A DNA stretch of 32,458 bases from Novosphingobium capsulatum. GTDB taxonomy: Bacteria; Pseudomonadota; Alphaproteobacteria; Sphingomonadales; Sphingomonadaceae. The translations under genes and the position numbers were made by a program. The notes beneath the pieces are model-generated. The model had not been told where the DNA came from and did not search any database. It saw only the letters and a program-made list of their open reading frames with translations. Within the stretch, counting starts at the first letter, position 1. The number at the start of each line of letters is the position of its first letter. Positions 23,243-32,265 of the stretch are shown piece after piece. The DNA lies in NCBI GenBank assembly GCA_015661825.1, contig DQVI01000206.1:1-32458 (forward strand). The letters are read 5' to 3'.

Positions 23243-25696
23243 GTGAGGATATCGCAACAAGTCCGCAAGACTTTCACCAGCTCGTTTCTGGCCATCGCCG
23301 CCGTGATGGCCGGTCAGGCCCATGCGGCCGAAAGTGCTGCCGGAAACGCTGTCGAAAACGGGGCCGATGCCGCTGTTCCGGGCGTTCAGGGAGGGCAGCC
23401 GGACGCCTCGGCAGACAACGGGCAACTGGGCGAGATCGTGGTTTCGGCCGAGCGCACCAACACCACGCTGCAAAAGGCCAATCTGGCGGTCACCGCCGTT
23501 ACCGCCGACTTGCTCAGGCAGAACAACATCACCGAGATCGGCGGGCTCAACGGCAGCGTGCCGGGCCTGGTCGTGGCCTCGGGCAACGGGGGCGAGCGCA
23601 ACATTGCGATCCGCGGCATCGGTCTGGGAACGCCGGAAAATCCGGCCACCCAGTCGGGCGTGTCCTATCACATCGACGGCGTCTACATCTTCAATTCGAT
23701 TGCCGCCAACGCTGCCTTTTCCGATGTCAGCCAGATCGAGGTGCTGCGCGGGCCGCAGGGCACGATGTATGGGCAAGGTTCGACCGGGGGCACGATCAAT
23801 GTCGTCTCGACCCAACCGACCACCGACAAGCTTTCGGGCTATGTGGATGCCGGATATGGCAACTACAACTACGTGACGACCAATGCCGCGCTCAACGTGC
23901 CGATCACCGACACGCTGGCCGCGCGCGGCGCGATCCAGTTCATGAAGCACGACGGCTATGCCAAGGCGACCGACGTGGCCGGGCAGCCCGGCTATCCGCT
24001 GAGCGATGCCAACACCATCAGCGGCAAGGCCTCGATCAAGTGGACGCCGGGCACGGTGTTCAGCCTGCTGCTCAGCACGATCCAGTATCGCGGCGATGCC
24101 AATGGGGCCGAGCAGAAGAACGTGCTCGATCCCAATCCCGATCCGCGCAAGGTGACCCAGGATTTCCCCGGCACCAGCTATGTGCGCACGCAGCTCTATT
24201 ATGGTGTCGCCAAGCTCGATTTCGACGGGCTGGTGGCCACCTCGATCACCAGCTACCAGAAGCTGCTGTCGCGGCAGGGCTGGGATGGCGATGGCCTCAA
24301 CCAGGCGCTGTTCCTGCAATATCAGGGCGCGAACACCGGCGGGGCGGCCTATGACCATATCGCCCTCTGGCAGCAGCAGGCCAAGTCGTGGACGCAGGAA
24401 GTCAACCTGGCCTACGACAAGGGCGGGCGCTTCAAGGGGATCATCGGGGGCGTCTACCTCCACAGCCGCAACAGCAGCTATATCAACGAATATAGCGCGG
24501 CCACCGGCGACGGGCTCAATGCGCCGCTGGCGATGCACACGGCCTATGACGATCCGCTGATCTCGGCGCTGCAATATGCCGAGCTTTCGTCGATCACGCG
24601 CGATTCCTTCGCGTTCTACGGGCAGGGCACCTACAAGCTGACCGACCGCCTCTCGATCACGGCGGGCCTGCGCTACAACCGCGACAAGTACGTGGGCGAG
24701 AGCGACAGCATCTCGGGTGGACGAAGCTCGCAGACCTCGGGGGTCTATCTCCAGCCCAGTTCGTCCGGCCCTGCCAATATCAGCGATGCGCTGACCTGGA
24801 AGGCGGCCGTCAACTACGACATCACCCCCGCCAACATGGTCTATGTGAGCTATACCCGTGGCTACAAGCCGGGCGGGGTCAATACCAATGCCGGTCGGTT
24901 CGGTTCGTTCATCTCGATGGGCAACCCCTATGGCGTGCAGGGCAATTTCAACAAGGAAACCGTCGACAGCTTCGAGATCGGGTCGAAGAACCGCTTCTTC
25001 GGCAATCGCCTGCAATTCAATGCGGCGGCCTTCTATTATCTCTACAAGAACATGCAGTTCATCAACGACGACCCGATCCTCTATTCCTACGGGATCGGCA
25101 ACGTGCCGATGGCGCATATCTATGGCGGGGAGTTCGAGGCCGACTGGCGCGCGACCGAGCATCTCCGTCTGGAGGGCAACCTTTCGCTCCAGCATGGCTC
25201 GTTCACCGACGACTATCAGGCGCTCAACCCGATCACCGCAACCGCGGCGCAGGCGGCGGCAGGCTTTGCCGGGACCGGCGGCTTCTATGGCAACTACTAT
25301 GCGGCCTATCTGTCGCGTGCGGCGGCCTACCAGAACGTCAAGGGCAATGCCGTGCCCAACATGCCCACGGTGCAGGGCAGCGGGGCGATCTCGTGGACGG
25401 GGCAGGCGGGGCCCGGCAAGTTGATGCTGCGCGCACAGTACCTTTACCGTGGCGGCTTCCAGTCCAACGTCTTCCAGTCGGCCTGGTATGACAAGACGCC
25501 GCACTATTCGCAGGTCAACCTCTTCGCCAACTACGATTTCGTGGGCACCGGTTTCTCGGTCTCGGCGACGGTTACCAACCTGTTCAACGTCGACGGCATT
25601 TCCTCGCGCTTCACCGATCCTTACGGCACGCATCAGGTGTTCAGCACCTATATTCCGCCGCGTCAGGCGCTGGTATCGGTCAAGTACGCGTTCTGA
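23243..25696 (+). CDS. TonB-dependent outer-membrane receptor
   Basis: Receptor of 817 residues. The start is a GTG at 23243: AAGGGG lies six bases upstream and the next residues form a signal peptide (RISQQVRKTFTSSF...QAHA). No nearby ATG gives this. The plug begins at GEIVVSAERTNTTLQKANLA with IAIRGIGLGTPENPATQSG, SYHIDGVYIFNSIAANAAF and IEVLRGPQGTMYGQGSTGGT. The barrel has typical aromatic-girdled strands and ends LVSVKYAF. It resembles the second receptor in the window more than the first. Substrate unknown; neighbours give no hint. It ends at a very strong terminator facing dadA. Confidence 0.93.
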   Translation: MRISQQVRKTFTSSFLAIAAVMAGQAHAAESAAGNAVENGADAAVPGVQGGQPDASADNGQLGEIVVSAERTNTTLQKANLAVTAVTADLLRQNNITEIGGLNGSVPGLVVASGNGGERNIAIRGIGLGTPENPATQSGVSYHIDGVYIFNSIAANAAFSDVSQIEVLRGPQGTMYGQGSTGGTINVVSTQPTTDKLSGYVDAGYGNYNYVTTNAALNVPITDTLAARGAIQFMKHDGYAKATDVAGQPGYPLSDANTISGKASIKWTPGTVFSLLLSTIQYRGDANGAEQKNVLDPNPDPRKVTQDFPGTSYVRTQLYYGVAKLDFDGLVATSITSYQKLLSRQGWDGDGLNQALFLQYQGANTGGAAYDHIALWQQQAKSWTQEVNLAYDKGGRFKGIIGGVYLHSRNSSYINEYSAATGDGLNAPLAMHTAYDDPLISALQYAELSSITRDSFAFYGQGTYKLTDRLSITAGLRYNRDKYVGESDSISGGRSSQTSGVYLQPSSSGPANISDALTWKAAVNYDITPANMVYVSYTRGYKPGGVNTNAGRFGSFISMGNPYGVQGNFNKETVDSFEIGSKNRFFGNRLQFNAAAFYYLYKNMQFINDDPILYSYGIGNVPMAHIYGGEFEADWRATEHLRLEGNLSLQHGSFTDDYQALNPITATAAQAAAGFAGTGGFYGNYYAAYLSRAAAYQNVKGNAVPNMPTVQGSGAISWTGQAGPGKLMLRAQYLYRGGFQSNVFQSAWYDKTPHYSQVNLFANYDFVGTGFSVSATVTNLFNVDGISSRFTDPYGTHQVFSTYIPPRQALVSVKYAF

Positions 25697-25701
25697 TGGC
25701 A

Positions 25702-25752
25702 AAAAAAGGGGGGCAGGCCTGCGGGATTGTCCGCAGCCTGCCCCCCTTTTTT
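25702..25752. terminator. Strong bidirectional intrinsic terminator
   Basis: AAAAAAGGGGGGCAGG-C-CTGCGG, loop GATTGT, CCGCAGCCTGCCCCCC and TTTTTT: a stem of 16 GC-rich pairs with one bulged C, flanked by A and T runs that serve both directions. It lies between the receptor stop and the dadA stop. Confidence 0.92.
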
Positions 25753-25765
25753 CCTGGGTCTGGTG

Positions 25766-27016
25766 TCAATAGCGGCTGAGCGCGAGGTCGGCCGCTTCGA
25801 TGGCCGGGCGCTTGCCGCCGATGATGTCGGAGATCACATGGGCCGAGCCGCAGGCCATCGTCCAGCCCAGCGTGCCGTGCCCGGTGTTGAGGAACAGGTT
25901 GGGCAGGCGGGTGGGGCCGATGATCGGGGTGCTGTCGGGCGTCATCGGGCGCAGGCCCGACCAGAAGGTGGCCTCTTTCATCGCGCCCGCGCCGGGGAAC
26001 AGCGAACTGGCCGACATTTCGAGCGTGGCGCGCCGGGCGGCGGGAAGATCGGTGTTGAAGCCCGAGATTTCGGCCATGCCGCCCACGCGGATGCGGTTCC
26101 CCAGCCGGGTGATCGCCACCTTGTAGCTCTCGTCGAGCAGGGTCGAGACCGGGGCATGGGCTTCCTCGACGATGGGCACGGTCAGCGAATAGCCCTTGAC
26201 CGGATAGATCGGCAGGTGAAGCCCGAGCGGCGCCATCAGGTGGGGCGAATAGCTGCCCATGGCCACCAGATAGGCATCGGCAACGACCGGGCCCTTGCTG
26301 GTTTCGACGCGCACGATTCGGCCCGCTTCCTCGACCATGGCGGTGATCGTCGTGTTGTTGAGGAAGGTCACGCCTTTGGCCCTGGCCATGTCGGCCAGCG
26401 CATTGGTGAACTTGAAGCAGTCGCCCGTCTCGTCGTTGGGCAGCAGCAGGCCCCCGGCGATGGGCGCGGACGAGCGGGCAAGGCCCGGTTCGGCCGCAAT
26501 GCAGCCCGCGCGGTCGAGCACCTCGAACGGCACGCCATCGGCCTTGAGCACGGCGATGTCCTTGCCGATCCCGTCGAGCTGCTTCTGCTCGCGGAAGAGT
26601 TGCAGCGTGCCCTGCATGCGCTCATCATAGGAAATGCCGGTTTCCTCGCGCAGCGCGGCCAGGCAGTCGCGGCTGAATTCGGCGAGGCGGACCATGCGGC
26701 TCTTGTTGATCGCATAGGCGCTTTGCGTGCAGTTGCCCAGCATCGCCACCAGCCAGCGCAGCATCGCCATGTCGGGCTTGAGGCGCAGGATCAGCGGGGC
26801 GTGGTCCATCATCAGCCAGCGCAGCGCCTTGAGCGGAATGCCCGGCGCCGCCCAGGGCGAGGCATAGCCGGGCGAGATCTCGCCCGCATTGGCAAAGCTG
26901 GTTTCCAGCGCGGGGCCGTCCTGACGGTCGATCACGACGACTTCGTGTCCGGCCTGGGCCAGATACCAGGCCGAGGTGACGCCGATGACGCCGCTGCCGC
27001 AAATCGCGATTCTCAT
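25766..27016 (-). CDS. dadA: D-amino-acid dehydrogenase (D-alanine oxidation)
   Basis: FAD-dependent membrane-associated dehydrogenase of 416 residues that oxidises D-alanine (and other D-amino acids) to the 2-oxo acid and passes electrons to the respiratory chain. N-terminal FAD-binding motif [20 protein letters not shown], then [19 protein letters not shown], typical of Dad[17 protein letters not shown] middle, [11 protein letters not shown], and the C-terminal [16 protein letters not shown] and [17 protein letters not shown]. Length is close to E. coli DadA (432). The ATG overlaps the alr stop (ATGA), so the two genes are one translationally coupled operon. Confidence 0.95.
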   Translation of the reverse strand: MRIAICGSGVIGVTSAWYLAQAGHEVVVIDRQDGPALETSFANAGEISPGYASPWAAPGIPLKALRWLMMDHAPLILRLKPDMAMLRWLVAMLGNCTQSAYAINKSRMVRLAEFSRDCLAALREETGISYDERMQGTLQLFREQKQLDGIGKDIAVLKADGVPFEVLDRAGCIAAEPGLARSSAPIAGGLLLPNDETGDCFKFTNALADMARAKGVTFLNNTTITAMVEEAGRIVRVETSKGPVVADAYLVAMGSYSPHLMAPLGLHLPIYPVKGYSLTVPIVEEAHAPVSTLLDESYKVAITRLGNRIRVGGMAEISGFNTDLPAARRATLEMSASSLFPGAGAMKEATFWSGLRPMTPDSTPIIGPTRLPNLFLNTGHGTLGWTMACGSAHVISDIIGGKRPAIEAADLALSRY

Positions 27017-28143
27017 GCGGGAATGCTCCGCTGTTCGGGGGTGGGGGGAGAGGTGAGGCCAGGGGCGGGCAGGACCACGCGCTCGTACCGGCGGCTCAGT
27101 TGGGTGAGGATTTCATAGGAGATCGTGCCCGCATCGGCGGCGACATCATCGACCGTCTGGTGCGGGCCGATCAGTTCGACCGGGGCGCCGGGATAGAGGT
27201 GTTCGGGCGCGATGTCGGTCACGTCGAGGGTGATGCTGTCCATCGAGACCCGGCCCACGACAGGCACCCGCGTGCCCGCGATGAAGGCCGATCCGCGATT
27301 GCCCAGGCACCGGGGCCAGCCATCGGCATAGCCGACGGGGATCGTGGCGATGCGCGTCTCGCGGGTGGTCTGGAAGGTGAGGCCATAGCCCACGCCCGTG
27401 CCCGCCGGGATCGTGCGCAGTTGCGCGATCCGCGCTTCGAGCGCCACGACCGCGCGCATCGGGTTGGGGCCGGTGCTCGGGGCGCCCCCATAGAGCGCGA
27501 TGCCCGCCCGCACGAGGTTGAAATGGCCGCGCGACTGGAACGCGCCGCCGCTGTTGTCGAGGGCAAGGGGAACATCGGGGAAGCGGGCGGCGATCGCGCG
27601 GAAGCGGGCTTCCTGTGCGCCATTGGCCGGGTCGGCAGGGTCATCGCCACAGGCCAGATGGCTGATCAGCCAGCGCATGTCGAACCGGGCGAGCAGTTCG
27701 GGCCGGGCGAGCAGGGCGTCGATTTCCTCGGGGGGAAGGCCCATGCGCGACATGCCGGTATCGACCTGGAGCACGGCGGGCAGGCGGCGGCCAAGCCGTT
27801 CGGCCTCCGCGCCCCAGCGGCGGGCCTGATCGAGCGAGTTGAGCACGGGGATCGCGCCGGCTTGTGCGCAGGTTTCCTCGCCGCCGGGCAGCAGGCCGTT
27901 GAGGATATAGACCGGAACCGGGCCCACATGAGGGATCAGGGCCTCGGCCTCGCCCTGAAGCGCGACGAACAGGTGTTCGCACCCCGCCGCGATCAGGGTT
28001 TGCGCGACGAGGGCCGCGCCAAGGCCATAGCCATCGGCCTTGACCACCCCGCCCACGCGCGCCGGGGCGACTTGCGCGCACAGGGTCCGGTAATTGGCGG
28101 CCAGCGCCGCCAGGTCGATCGTCAATCTTGCTCCGGCTGCCAT
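27013..28143 (-). CDS. Alanine racemase, catabolic (DadX-like)
   Basis: PLP-dependent fold-type III racemase of 376 residues. The PLP lysine is K35 in [11 protein letters not shown]; the second catalytic base is the Tyr in [22 protein letters not shown] and [16 protein letters not shown] are family signatures. It supplies D-alanine for DadA and may also feed peptidoglycan synthesis; whether another alr exists cannot be seen here. The start is the ATG with GAGGGG five bases upstream. A TTG 18 bases earlier is less likely. It is the first gene of alr-dadA, the reverse of the dadA-dadX order of enterobacteria. Regulation is probably by the divergent Lrp-type protein. Confidence 0.93.
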   Translation of the reverse strand: MAAGARLTIDLAALAANYRTLCAQVAPARVGGVVKADGYGLGAALVAQTLIAAGCEHLFVALQGEAEALIPHVGPVPVYILNGLLPGGEETCAQAGAIPVLNSLDQARRWGAEAERLGRRLPAVLQVDTGMSRMGLPPEEIDALLARPELLARFDMRWLISHLACGDDPADPANGAQEARFRAIAARFPDVPLALDNSGGAFQSRGHFNLVRAGIALYGGAPSTGPNPMRAVVALEARIAQLRTIPAGTGVGYGLTFQTTRETRIATIPVGYADGWPRCLGNRGSAFIAGTRVPVVGRVSMDSITLDVTDIAPEHLYPGAPVELIGPHQTVDDVAADAGTISYEILTQLSRRYERVVLPAPGLTSPPTPEQRSIPA

Positions 28144-28235
28144 CGTGCCCCTCGTCTGCAACGCGGCCAGGCAGGAAAGGGCCGCGATCTGTGATCAATG
28201 GTATCGCATGTCCTGTCAAATAGGCTGCCTCATAT

Positions 28236-28260
28236 TGGCATGATCGATCAATTTATGCCA
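28236..28260. promoter_or_regulatory. Palindromic site between alr-dadA and the Lrp-type gene
   Basis: TGGCAT (28236-28241) and ATGCCA (28255-28260) form an inverted repeat around the smaller palindrome GATCGATC (28242-28249), in the A/T-richest part of the 152-base divergent gap. Lrp/AsnC regulators bind such divergent regions; assignment to the adjacent regulator is inference. Confidence 0.45.
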
Positions 28261-28295
28261 CTGTACGCATGATTGAACGGGGGATTTGACACGAT

Positions 28296-28766
28296 ATGTC
28301 TTCGTTGATGGACGATACCGACAGCGCCATCCTGCGGATTCTGCGCGCCGACGGGCGCAAGCCCAATTCCGAGGTGGCCCAGGCGGTGGCGCTTTCGCCC
28401 TCGGCCTGCCTGCGCCGCATCCGCATGCTGGAAGAGCGCGGGATCATTCGCGGCTATACCGTGGTGACCGGCTCGGACGTGGAGGAGGGGCGCGGGGTCG
28501 ACGTGGTGGTGCAGGTCACGCTCGACCGGCAGACCGAGGACTATCTCTCGCGCTTCGAGAATGCGGTGCGGCAGTGCCCGGAAATTCGCGAATGCTTCCT
28601 GATGACCGGCGACGTTGACTACTGGCTGCGCGTGCGCACCGAGAGCGTGGCGGCCTACGAGGTGATCCATGGCGAGGTGCTCTCGCGCCTGCCGGGGGTG
28701 ACGCGGATCAATTCGAGCATTGCCATGCGCGATGCGCTTCGCCCGCGCAGGCGGGGGCGAAACTGA
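28296..28766 (+). CDS. Lrp/AsnC-family regulator, probable DadR
   Basis: Regulator of 156 residues. The N-terminal helix-turn-helix is MDDTDSAILRILRADGRKPN, SEVAQAVALSPSACLRRIRM and LEERGIIRGYTVV; the RAM ligand-binding domain follows with ECFLMTGDVDYWLRVRTES and LPGVTRINSSIAM. Divergence from alr-dadA matches DadR/BkdR-like activators that sense L-alanine and induce its catabolism. The C-terminus (LRPRRRGRN) is encoded by the first unit of a 33-base hairpin repeat, so the last residues look added by repeat DNA rather than conserved. GGGGGA lies about 11 bases before the ATG. Confidence 0.9.
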   Translation: MSSLMDDTDSAILRILRADGRKPNSEVAQAVALSPSACLRRIRMLEERGIIRGYTVVTGSDVEEGRGVDVVVQVTLDRQTEDYLSRFENAVRQCPEIRECFLMTGDVDYWLRVRTESVAAYEVIHGEVLSRLPGVTRINSSIAMRDALRPRRRGRN

Positions 28767-28821
28767 CAGACGGGTCCGCGCAGGCGGGCGCGGAACTGAC
28801 CAAGGTGCCCGCGCAGGCGGG
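28738..28821. repeat. Three 33-base units, each a hairpin, after the Lrp-type gene
   Basis: Cores CCCGCGCAGGCGGG at 28742, TCCGCGCAGGCGGG at 28775 and CCCGCGCAGGCGGG at 28808 repeat with exactly 33-base spacing; CGRAACTGAC follows the first two. Arms: TTCGCCC/GGGCGAA (unit 1), TCCGCGC/GCGCGGA (unit 2), CCCGC/GCGGG (unit 3). Unit 1 lies in the end of the coding sequence. The core equals the palindrome inside the REP pair at 9868. The array ends 13 bases before the stop of the convergent cyclase gene and may end transcription. Confidence 0.75.
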
Positions 28822-28834
28822 GCGGCGAAGGGGG

Positions 28835-30628
28835 TCAGGCCAGCCGGACGGATGCATCGGGCGCGGTGCTGATCCCGTCGCGTCCGGTGCGCTTGACATC
28901 GTAAAGCGCCATGTCCGCTGCATCGAACAGTTCGCCACGGGTCATCCCGTCGCGATATCCGGCCAGGCCGCAACTGATCGAGGCCAGAACCCCGAGTTTG
29001 CCATGGCGATGGACCGGCTGGTTGCGGATGGCTGCGGCGATGCGCTCGCAGGCCTTGCGCGCGGTCGGCAGGTCGCAGCGGAACAGGATGGCGAATTCGT
29101 CGCCGCCCAGCCGTCCGACCAGATCGGTGCTGCGCGAGCCTGCGCTCAGGCGGGCGGCGATTTCCTTGAGCACTTCGTCGCCCACCGAATGGCCATACTG
29201 GTCGTTGATCATCTTGAAATGGTCGACATCGATCAGCGCGAGCACGAGCGGGCCATCATGGCGGACCAGCGCGGGCGTGAGGTGGCTGCGAAAGCCCTTG
29301 CGGTTGAGCACCCCGGTCAGGTCGTCGGTCTCGACCATGCGGACCATCGCCGTCTCGCGCTGCTTGCGCTTGGTGATATCGCGCAAGGTCACGACCACGC
29401 CCGAGCGGGCGCCGTCGGTCTCCAGCACGCCGACCGAGGCTTCGAGAATGGTGCCGGGCCGTCCGAGCGGCTCGAAGTCGGCACCCACGGCCTCGCCCCC
29501 GGTTTCCAGCGCCCCTGCGACGAGATCGGCGAGCCGGTCGCTGGTCATTTCCGACAGTTCGTCGAGCGACTTGCCGACCAGGCTGGCCGAATCGAGGCCG
29601 AGTTGCTCGCTCAGCCGCCCGTCGGCCCAGTGGCAGGTGCCGGCCATGTCGAAGGTAAGCACCCCGTCGGGAGACTGCGAGAGGATCTGTTGCAGCACGA
29701 GGCGCTGCTCGGTCAGCCTGTTGTGCGCTTCGGCCAGCGAGGAAACGATGGCAGCCACCGGCAGCGCCGTGCACAGGATCGTGCCGAGATAGACCTGGAA
29801 GAAGATGGCCTGGATGGCCGGGCTGTGCCGGATGAGAACAACCGGGCCGACATCGAAGTAGCCCGCCGTGGCCCCTGCGGCAGCGACCATGATCACCCCG
29901 GCCACGGCCCCCAGCTTGCCCAGGCGGAAGGCCAGCAGGAGCAGCGAACTCATCGGCAGGAACAGGATCGGCAGCGTGGACTGGCAAAAGACCACCGCCA
30001 GCACGGATGCATGCAGGACGAGCAGGGCGAAGCCCTCGAAGCGGCCGGAGGGCGATTTCTCGCGCAAGCAGGCCCAGTAGCTGCCGTCGAACACCGCCTT
30101 GAAGAACGGCGCGCCGATCAGGAACCCCAGCGCATTGCTGGTGTACCAGCGCAGGAACGAGGGGATGAACGGTTCGCCATAGCTGGCCAGCGAGACCATC
30201 GAGCCAAGCAGCGCGCCCATGGCTGGCGCCAGCAGGCCGGCCATGAGCAGGAACCGCAAGGTCGCGGGACCGTCGCTGAGCAGGCCCCGGTTCGCGTCAT
30301 GGCGATCGATCAGGGTGGCGGCCAGAAAGGTCTGTCCCATGTTGATCGCGCCATAGAGCACGATCCCGAACGACCAGTCGCGGGTCAGGGCATTGCCCAG
30401 CAGGTTGCCCAGCCATCCTGCCGCCAGCAGCATGGGCCAGTGGCGCCTGGGCATCAGCAGGAGCAAGGCCAGCACCACCGCGTCGGCGGGCCATACGGTC
30501 GCATGGTCGCGCCCGTCGCTGGTCATCGTGATGGTGGTTGCTGCCAGCAGTGCATAGCCGGCAAATGCCAGCAGCAACGCGCGTACCATCGATGGAGCTT
30601 GATTGGTGCTGGAATGCGGCGTCGGCAT
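28835..30628 (-). CDS. Membrane diguanylate cyclase, MASE1-PAS-GGDEF
   Basis: Inner-membrane signalling enzyme of 597 residues that makes cyclic di-GMP from two GTP. An N-terminal MASE1-like sensor with about eight helices (to residue 300; VWPADAVVLALLLLMPRRHW, LAAGWLGNLLGNAL), a PAS domain at about 308-425 (ILSQSPDGVLTFDMAGTCHW, VVVTLRDITKRK), and a GGDEF domain from 432 (DDLTGVLNRKGF, LALIDVDHFKMINDQYGHSVGD). The active site GGDEF is intact at 508-512, and an inhibitory I-site R499-S-T-D502 lies five residues before it. No EAL domain. The start is the first reasonable ATG; M14 (VRALLLAFAGYALL) is an alternative. The open frame upstream has no domain. Confidence 0.9.
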   Translation of the reverse strand: MPTPHSSTNQAPSMVRALLLAFAGYALLAATTITMTSDGRDHATVWPADAVVLALLLLMPRRHWPMLLAAGWLGNLLGNALTRDWSFGIVLYGAINMGQTFLAATLIDRHDANRGLLSDGPATLRFLLMAGLLAPAMGALLGSMVSLASYGEPFIPSFLRWYTSNALGFLIGAPFFKAVFDGSYWACLREKSPSGRFEGFALLVLHASVLAVVFCQSTLPILFLPMSSLLLLAFRLGKLGAVAGVIMVAAAGATAGYFDVGPVVLIRHSPAIQAIFFQVYLGTILCTALPVAAIVSSLAEAHNRLTEQRLVLQQILSQSPDGVLTFDMAGTCHWADGRLSEQLGLDSASLVGKSLDELSEMTSDRLADLVAGALETGGEAVGADFEPLGRPGTILEASVGVLETDGARSGVVVTLRDITKRKQRETAMVRMVETDDLTGVLNRKGFRSHLTPALVRHDGPLVLALIDVDHFKMINDQYGHSVGDEVLKEIAARLSAGSRSTDLVGRLGGDEFAILFRCDLPTARKACERIAAAIRNQPVHRHGKLGVLASISCGLAGYRDGMTRGELFDAADMALYDVKRTGRDGISTAPDASVRLA

Positions 30629-31164
30629 GTCTTGGTCATGAACGAAATGGGTTAATGCGTCGTAAGCACAAACCGTGATGACGGTGAGCCTGGAGAAGCC
30701 AGGTTCGGGAACCGGGGTTCGACAAACGCAATGCCGGCAAGGATGCGCCTGGGCCTGATACACGCCCTGTGCATAATTCGACAAGTTGCCGTCTTTCAGA
30801 AATGGGGGACCAATTTGGCGATTTTTTCGAGCCAGCGACTTTTGCCTTTCCATGCCGATAGATGAGCGCCATGAAAGACCGGCATGACTTTGTAATAAAA
30901 GGTTTCCATGTGATCGACAAACCGGTGCCCCGGTTTCACAGGCGGGGCCTGGGCCATCCGGGAAAGCGGGAGGCCGGGAGGGCTCATGCTGCCTGACAGG
31001 GTTGTCTGCATGTATCGGGCCGGTCGATGCTGCGCCCGGATGGGCTGCGCGGACGGGGTGTGACGGTGTATTCGGGCGGTGATTTCGAATCGGCTTGTCC
31101 GGCGCAAGGCTTGCCGTGTCAGGCATCTGCGCGACAATGGCGCGATTCGATGGAGGAGACGAGG
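30629..31164. other. 536-base gap between the cyclase and the AI-2E-family gene
   Basis: No supported gene. Features seen: CCTGG/CCAGG and GGTTC/GAACC short hairpins near 30690-30712; a seven-base inverted repeat CATGCCG (30851-30857) and CGGCATG (30880-30886); an A/T-rich stretch at 30885-30905; a 14-base sequence GGACCAATTTGGCG (30807-30820) that also occurs at 9833-9846; and a 25-codon Cys-containing ORF at 30986-31063 behind GGAGG, too short to judge. Confidence 0.5.
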
Positions 31165-32232
31165 ATGTCGGCGCGGGGGTTCTTCGTGGCGCTGGTGGTG
31201 GCGACGAGCCTGGCCTTTGCCTGGCTGGTCATGCCTTTTTCCGGGGCGATCCTGTGGGCGGTGGTGGCCGCCGTGCTGTTCGCGCCGCTTCATGCCCGGC
31301 TGCTGGCCGCGATGCCGGGCCGACGCAACCGGGCGGCGCTGGCGGGGCTTGTGGTGATCGTGGTCGTGGTGGTCGTGCCCGCGATCCTGCTGGGGCTGGC
31401 CCTGCTCGACGAGGCGCGCGCCGTCTATGCGCGGATCGAGCGGGGCGGGATCGATCTTGGCACGCTGTTCGACCGGGTTCAGGCGATCCTGCCCGGCTGG
31501 GCACGCGACAGGCTGGTTCAGGCCGGGCTGGGTGATGTCGACGGCCTGCATGCCCGCTTCGACCGGTTGATGACCAGCAGCTTCCAGACCATGGCGGGCC
31601 GGGTGCTGAGCATCGGGCAGGGGGCGCTCGGTTTCTTTCTGGCGCTCGGGGTGATGCTCTATCTCACCTTCTTCCTGCTGCGCGACGGGCGGGCGCTGGC
31701 CACGCGCGTCGAACGGGCCATTCCCCTGCCGCCCGATCTGCGCGCGCTGCTGCTCTCGCGCTTCGTCACGGTCGTGCGCGCGACGATCAAGGGCAGTCTG
31801 GTGGTGGCCGTGCTTCAGGGGCTGGTCGGCGGGCTCACGTTCTGGCTGCTGGGCCTGCCCGGCGCGCTGCTCTGGGGGGTGGCGATGGGGGTGTTCTCGC
31901 TGTTCCCGGCGATCGGCACGGGTATCGTGTGGGTGCCAGTCACGCTGGTCCTGCTGGCCTCCGGGGCGATCTGGCAGGGGGTGGCGCTGTTCCTGTGCGG
32001 GTTTTTCATCATCAGCAGCGTCGACAATATCGTGCGGCCCGTGCTGGTCGGGCGCGATGCGCAGATGCCCGATTATGTCGTGTTGATCGCCACGCTCGGC
32101 GGGTTCGAACTGATGGGCTTCAACGGCTTTGTGGTCGGCCCGATGATCGCCGCGCTGTTCCTCGCGGTCTGGGACATCGTGATCGGCGAGAATGCGCGGG
32201 AGGATGAAGAAGGGGCCAACGGGCGCCCGTGA
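31165..32232 (+). CDS. AI-2E-family (PerM/TqsA-like) membrane transporter
   Basis: Membrane protein of 355 residues with about eight helices in the AI-2E arrangement: two N-terminal helices (FFVALVVATSLAFAWLVMPF), one more pair, a soluble segment (about 85-155), then the conserved C-terminal half with LGVMLYLTFFLLRDG, LVVAVLQGLVGGLTFWLLGL, GVFSLFPAIGTGIVWVPVTL and SSVDNIVRPVLVGRDAQMPD. Family members export autoinducer-2 or act as ion/other exporters, so the substrate is open. The start is chosen at the ATG six bases after GGAGGAG; an ATG 15 bases earlier overlaps that site. It ends inside a terminator. Confidence 0.88.
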   Translation: MSARGFFVALVVATSLAFAWLVMPFSGAILWAVVAAVLFAPLHARLLAAMPGRRNRAALAGLVVIVVVVVVPAILLGLALLDEARAVYARIERGGIDLGTLFDRVQAILPGWARDRLVQAGLGDVDGLHARFDRLMTSSFQTMAGRVLSIGQGALGFFLALGVMLYLTFFLLRDGRALATRVERAIPLPPDLRALLLSRFVTVVRATIKGSLVVAVLQGLVGGLTFWLLGLPGALLWGVAMGVFSLFPAIGTGIVWVPVTLVLLASGAIWQGVALFLCGFFIISSVDNIVRPVLVGRDAQMPDYVVLIATLGGFELMGFNGFVVGPMIAALFLAVWDIVIGENAREDEEGANGRP

Positions 32233-32252
32233 AGGGGCGCCCGAAGGTTTTT
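32220..32252 (+). terminator. Intrinsic terminator overlapping the AI-2E-family stop codon
   Basis: CGGGCGCCC (32220-32228), loop GTGAAG, GGGCGCCCG (32235-32243), then AAGGTTTTT. The stop codon TGA (32230-32232) lies in the loop. Confidence 0.88.
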
Positions 32253-32265
32253 CCCCGACAGGTGT

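Noticed and set aside
28286..28291. TTGACA as a promoter for the Lrp-type gene
   Set aside because: It ends five bases before the start codon, so there is no room for a -10 element or a leader.
28738..28821. CRISPR array
   Set aside because: Only three units, the intervening sequences are themselves similar and there are no spacers or cas genes.
30700..30730. tRNA-like GGTTCGA sequence
   Set aside because: No acceptor, D or anticodon stem can be built around it.
30986..31063. 25-codon Cys-rich ORF behind GGAGG
   Set aside because: Spacing to the Shine-Dalgarno sequence is too short and the peptide has no known relatives; left as a note in the gap entry.
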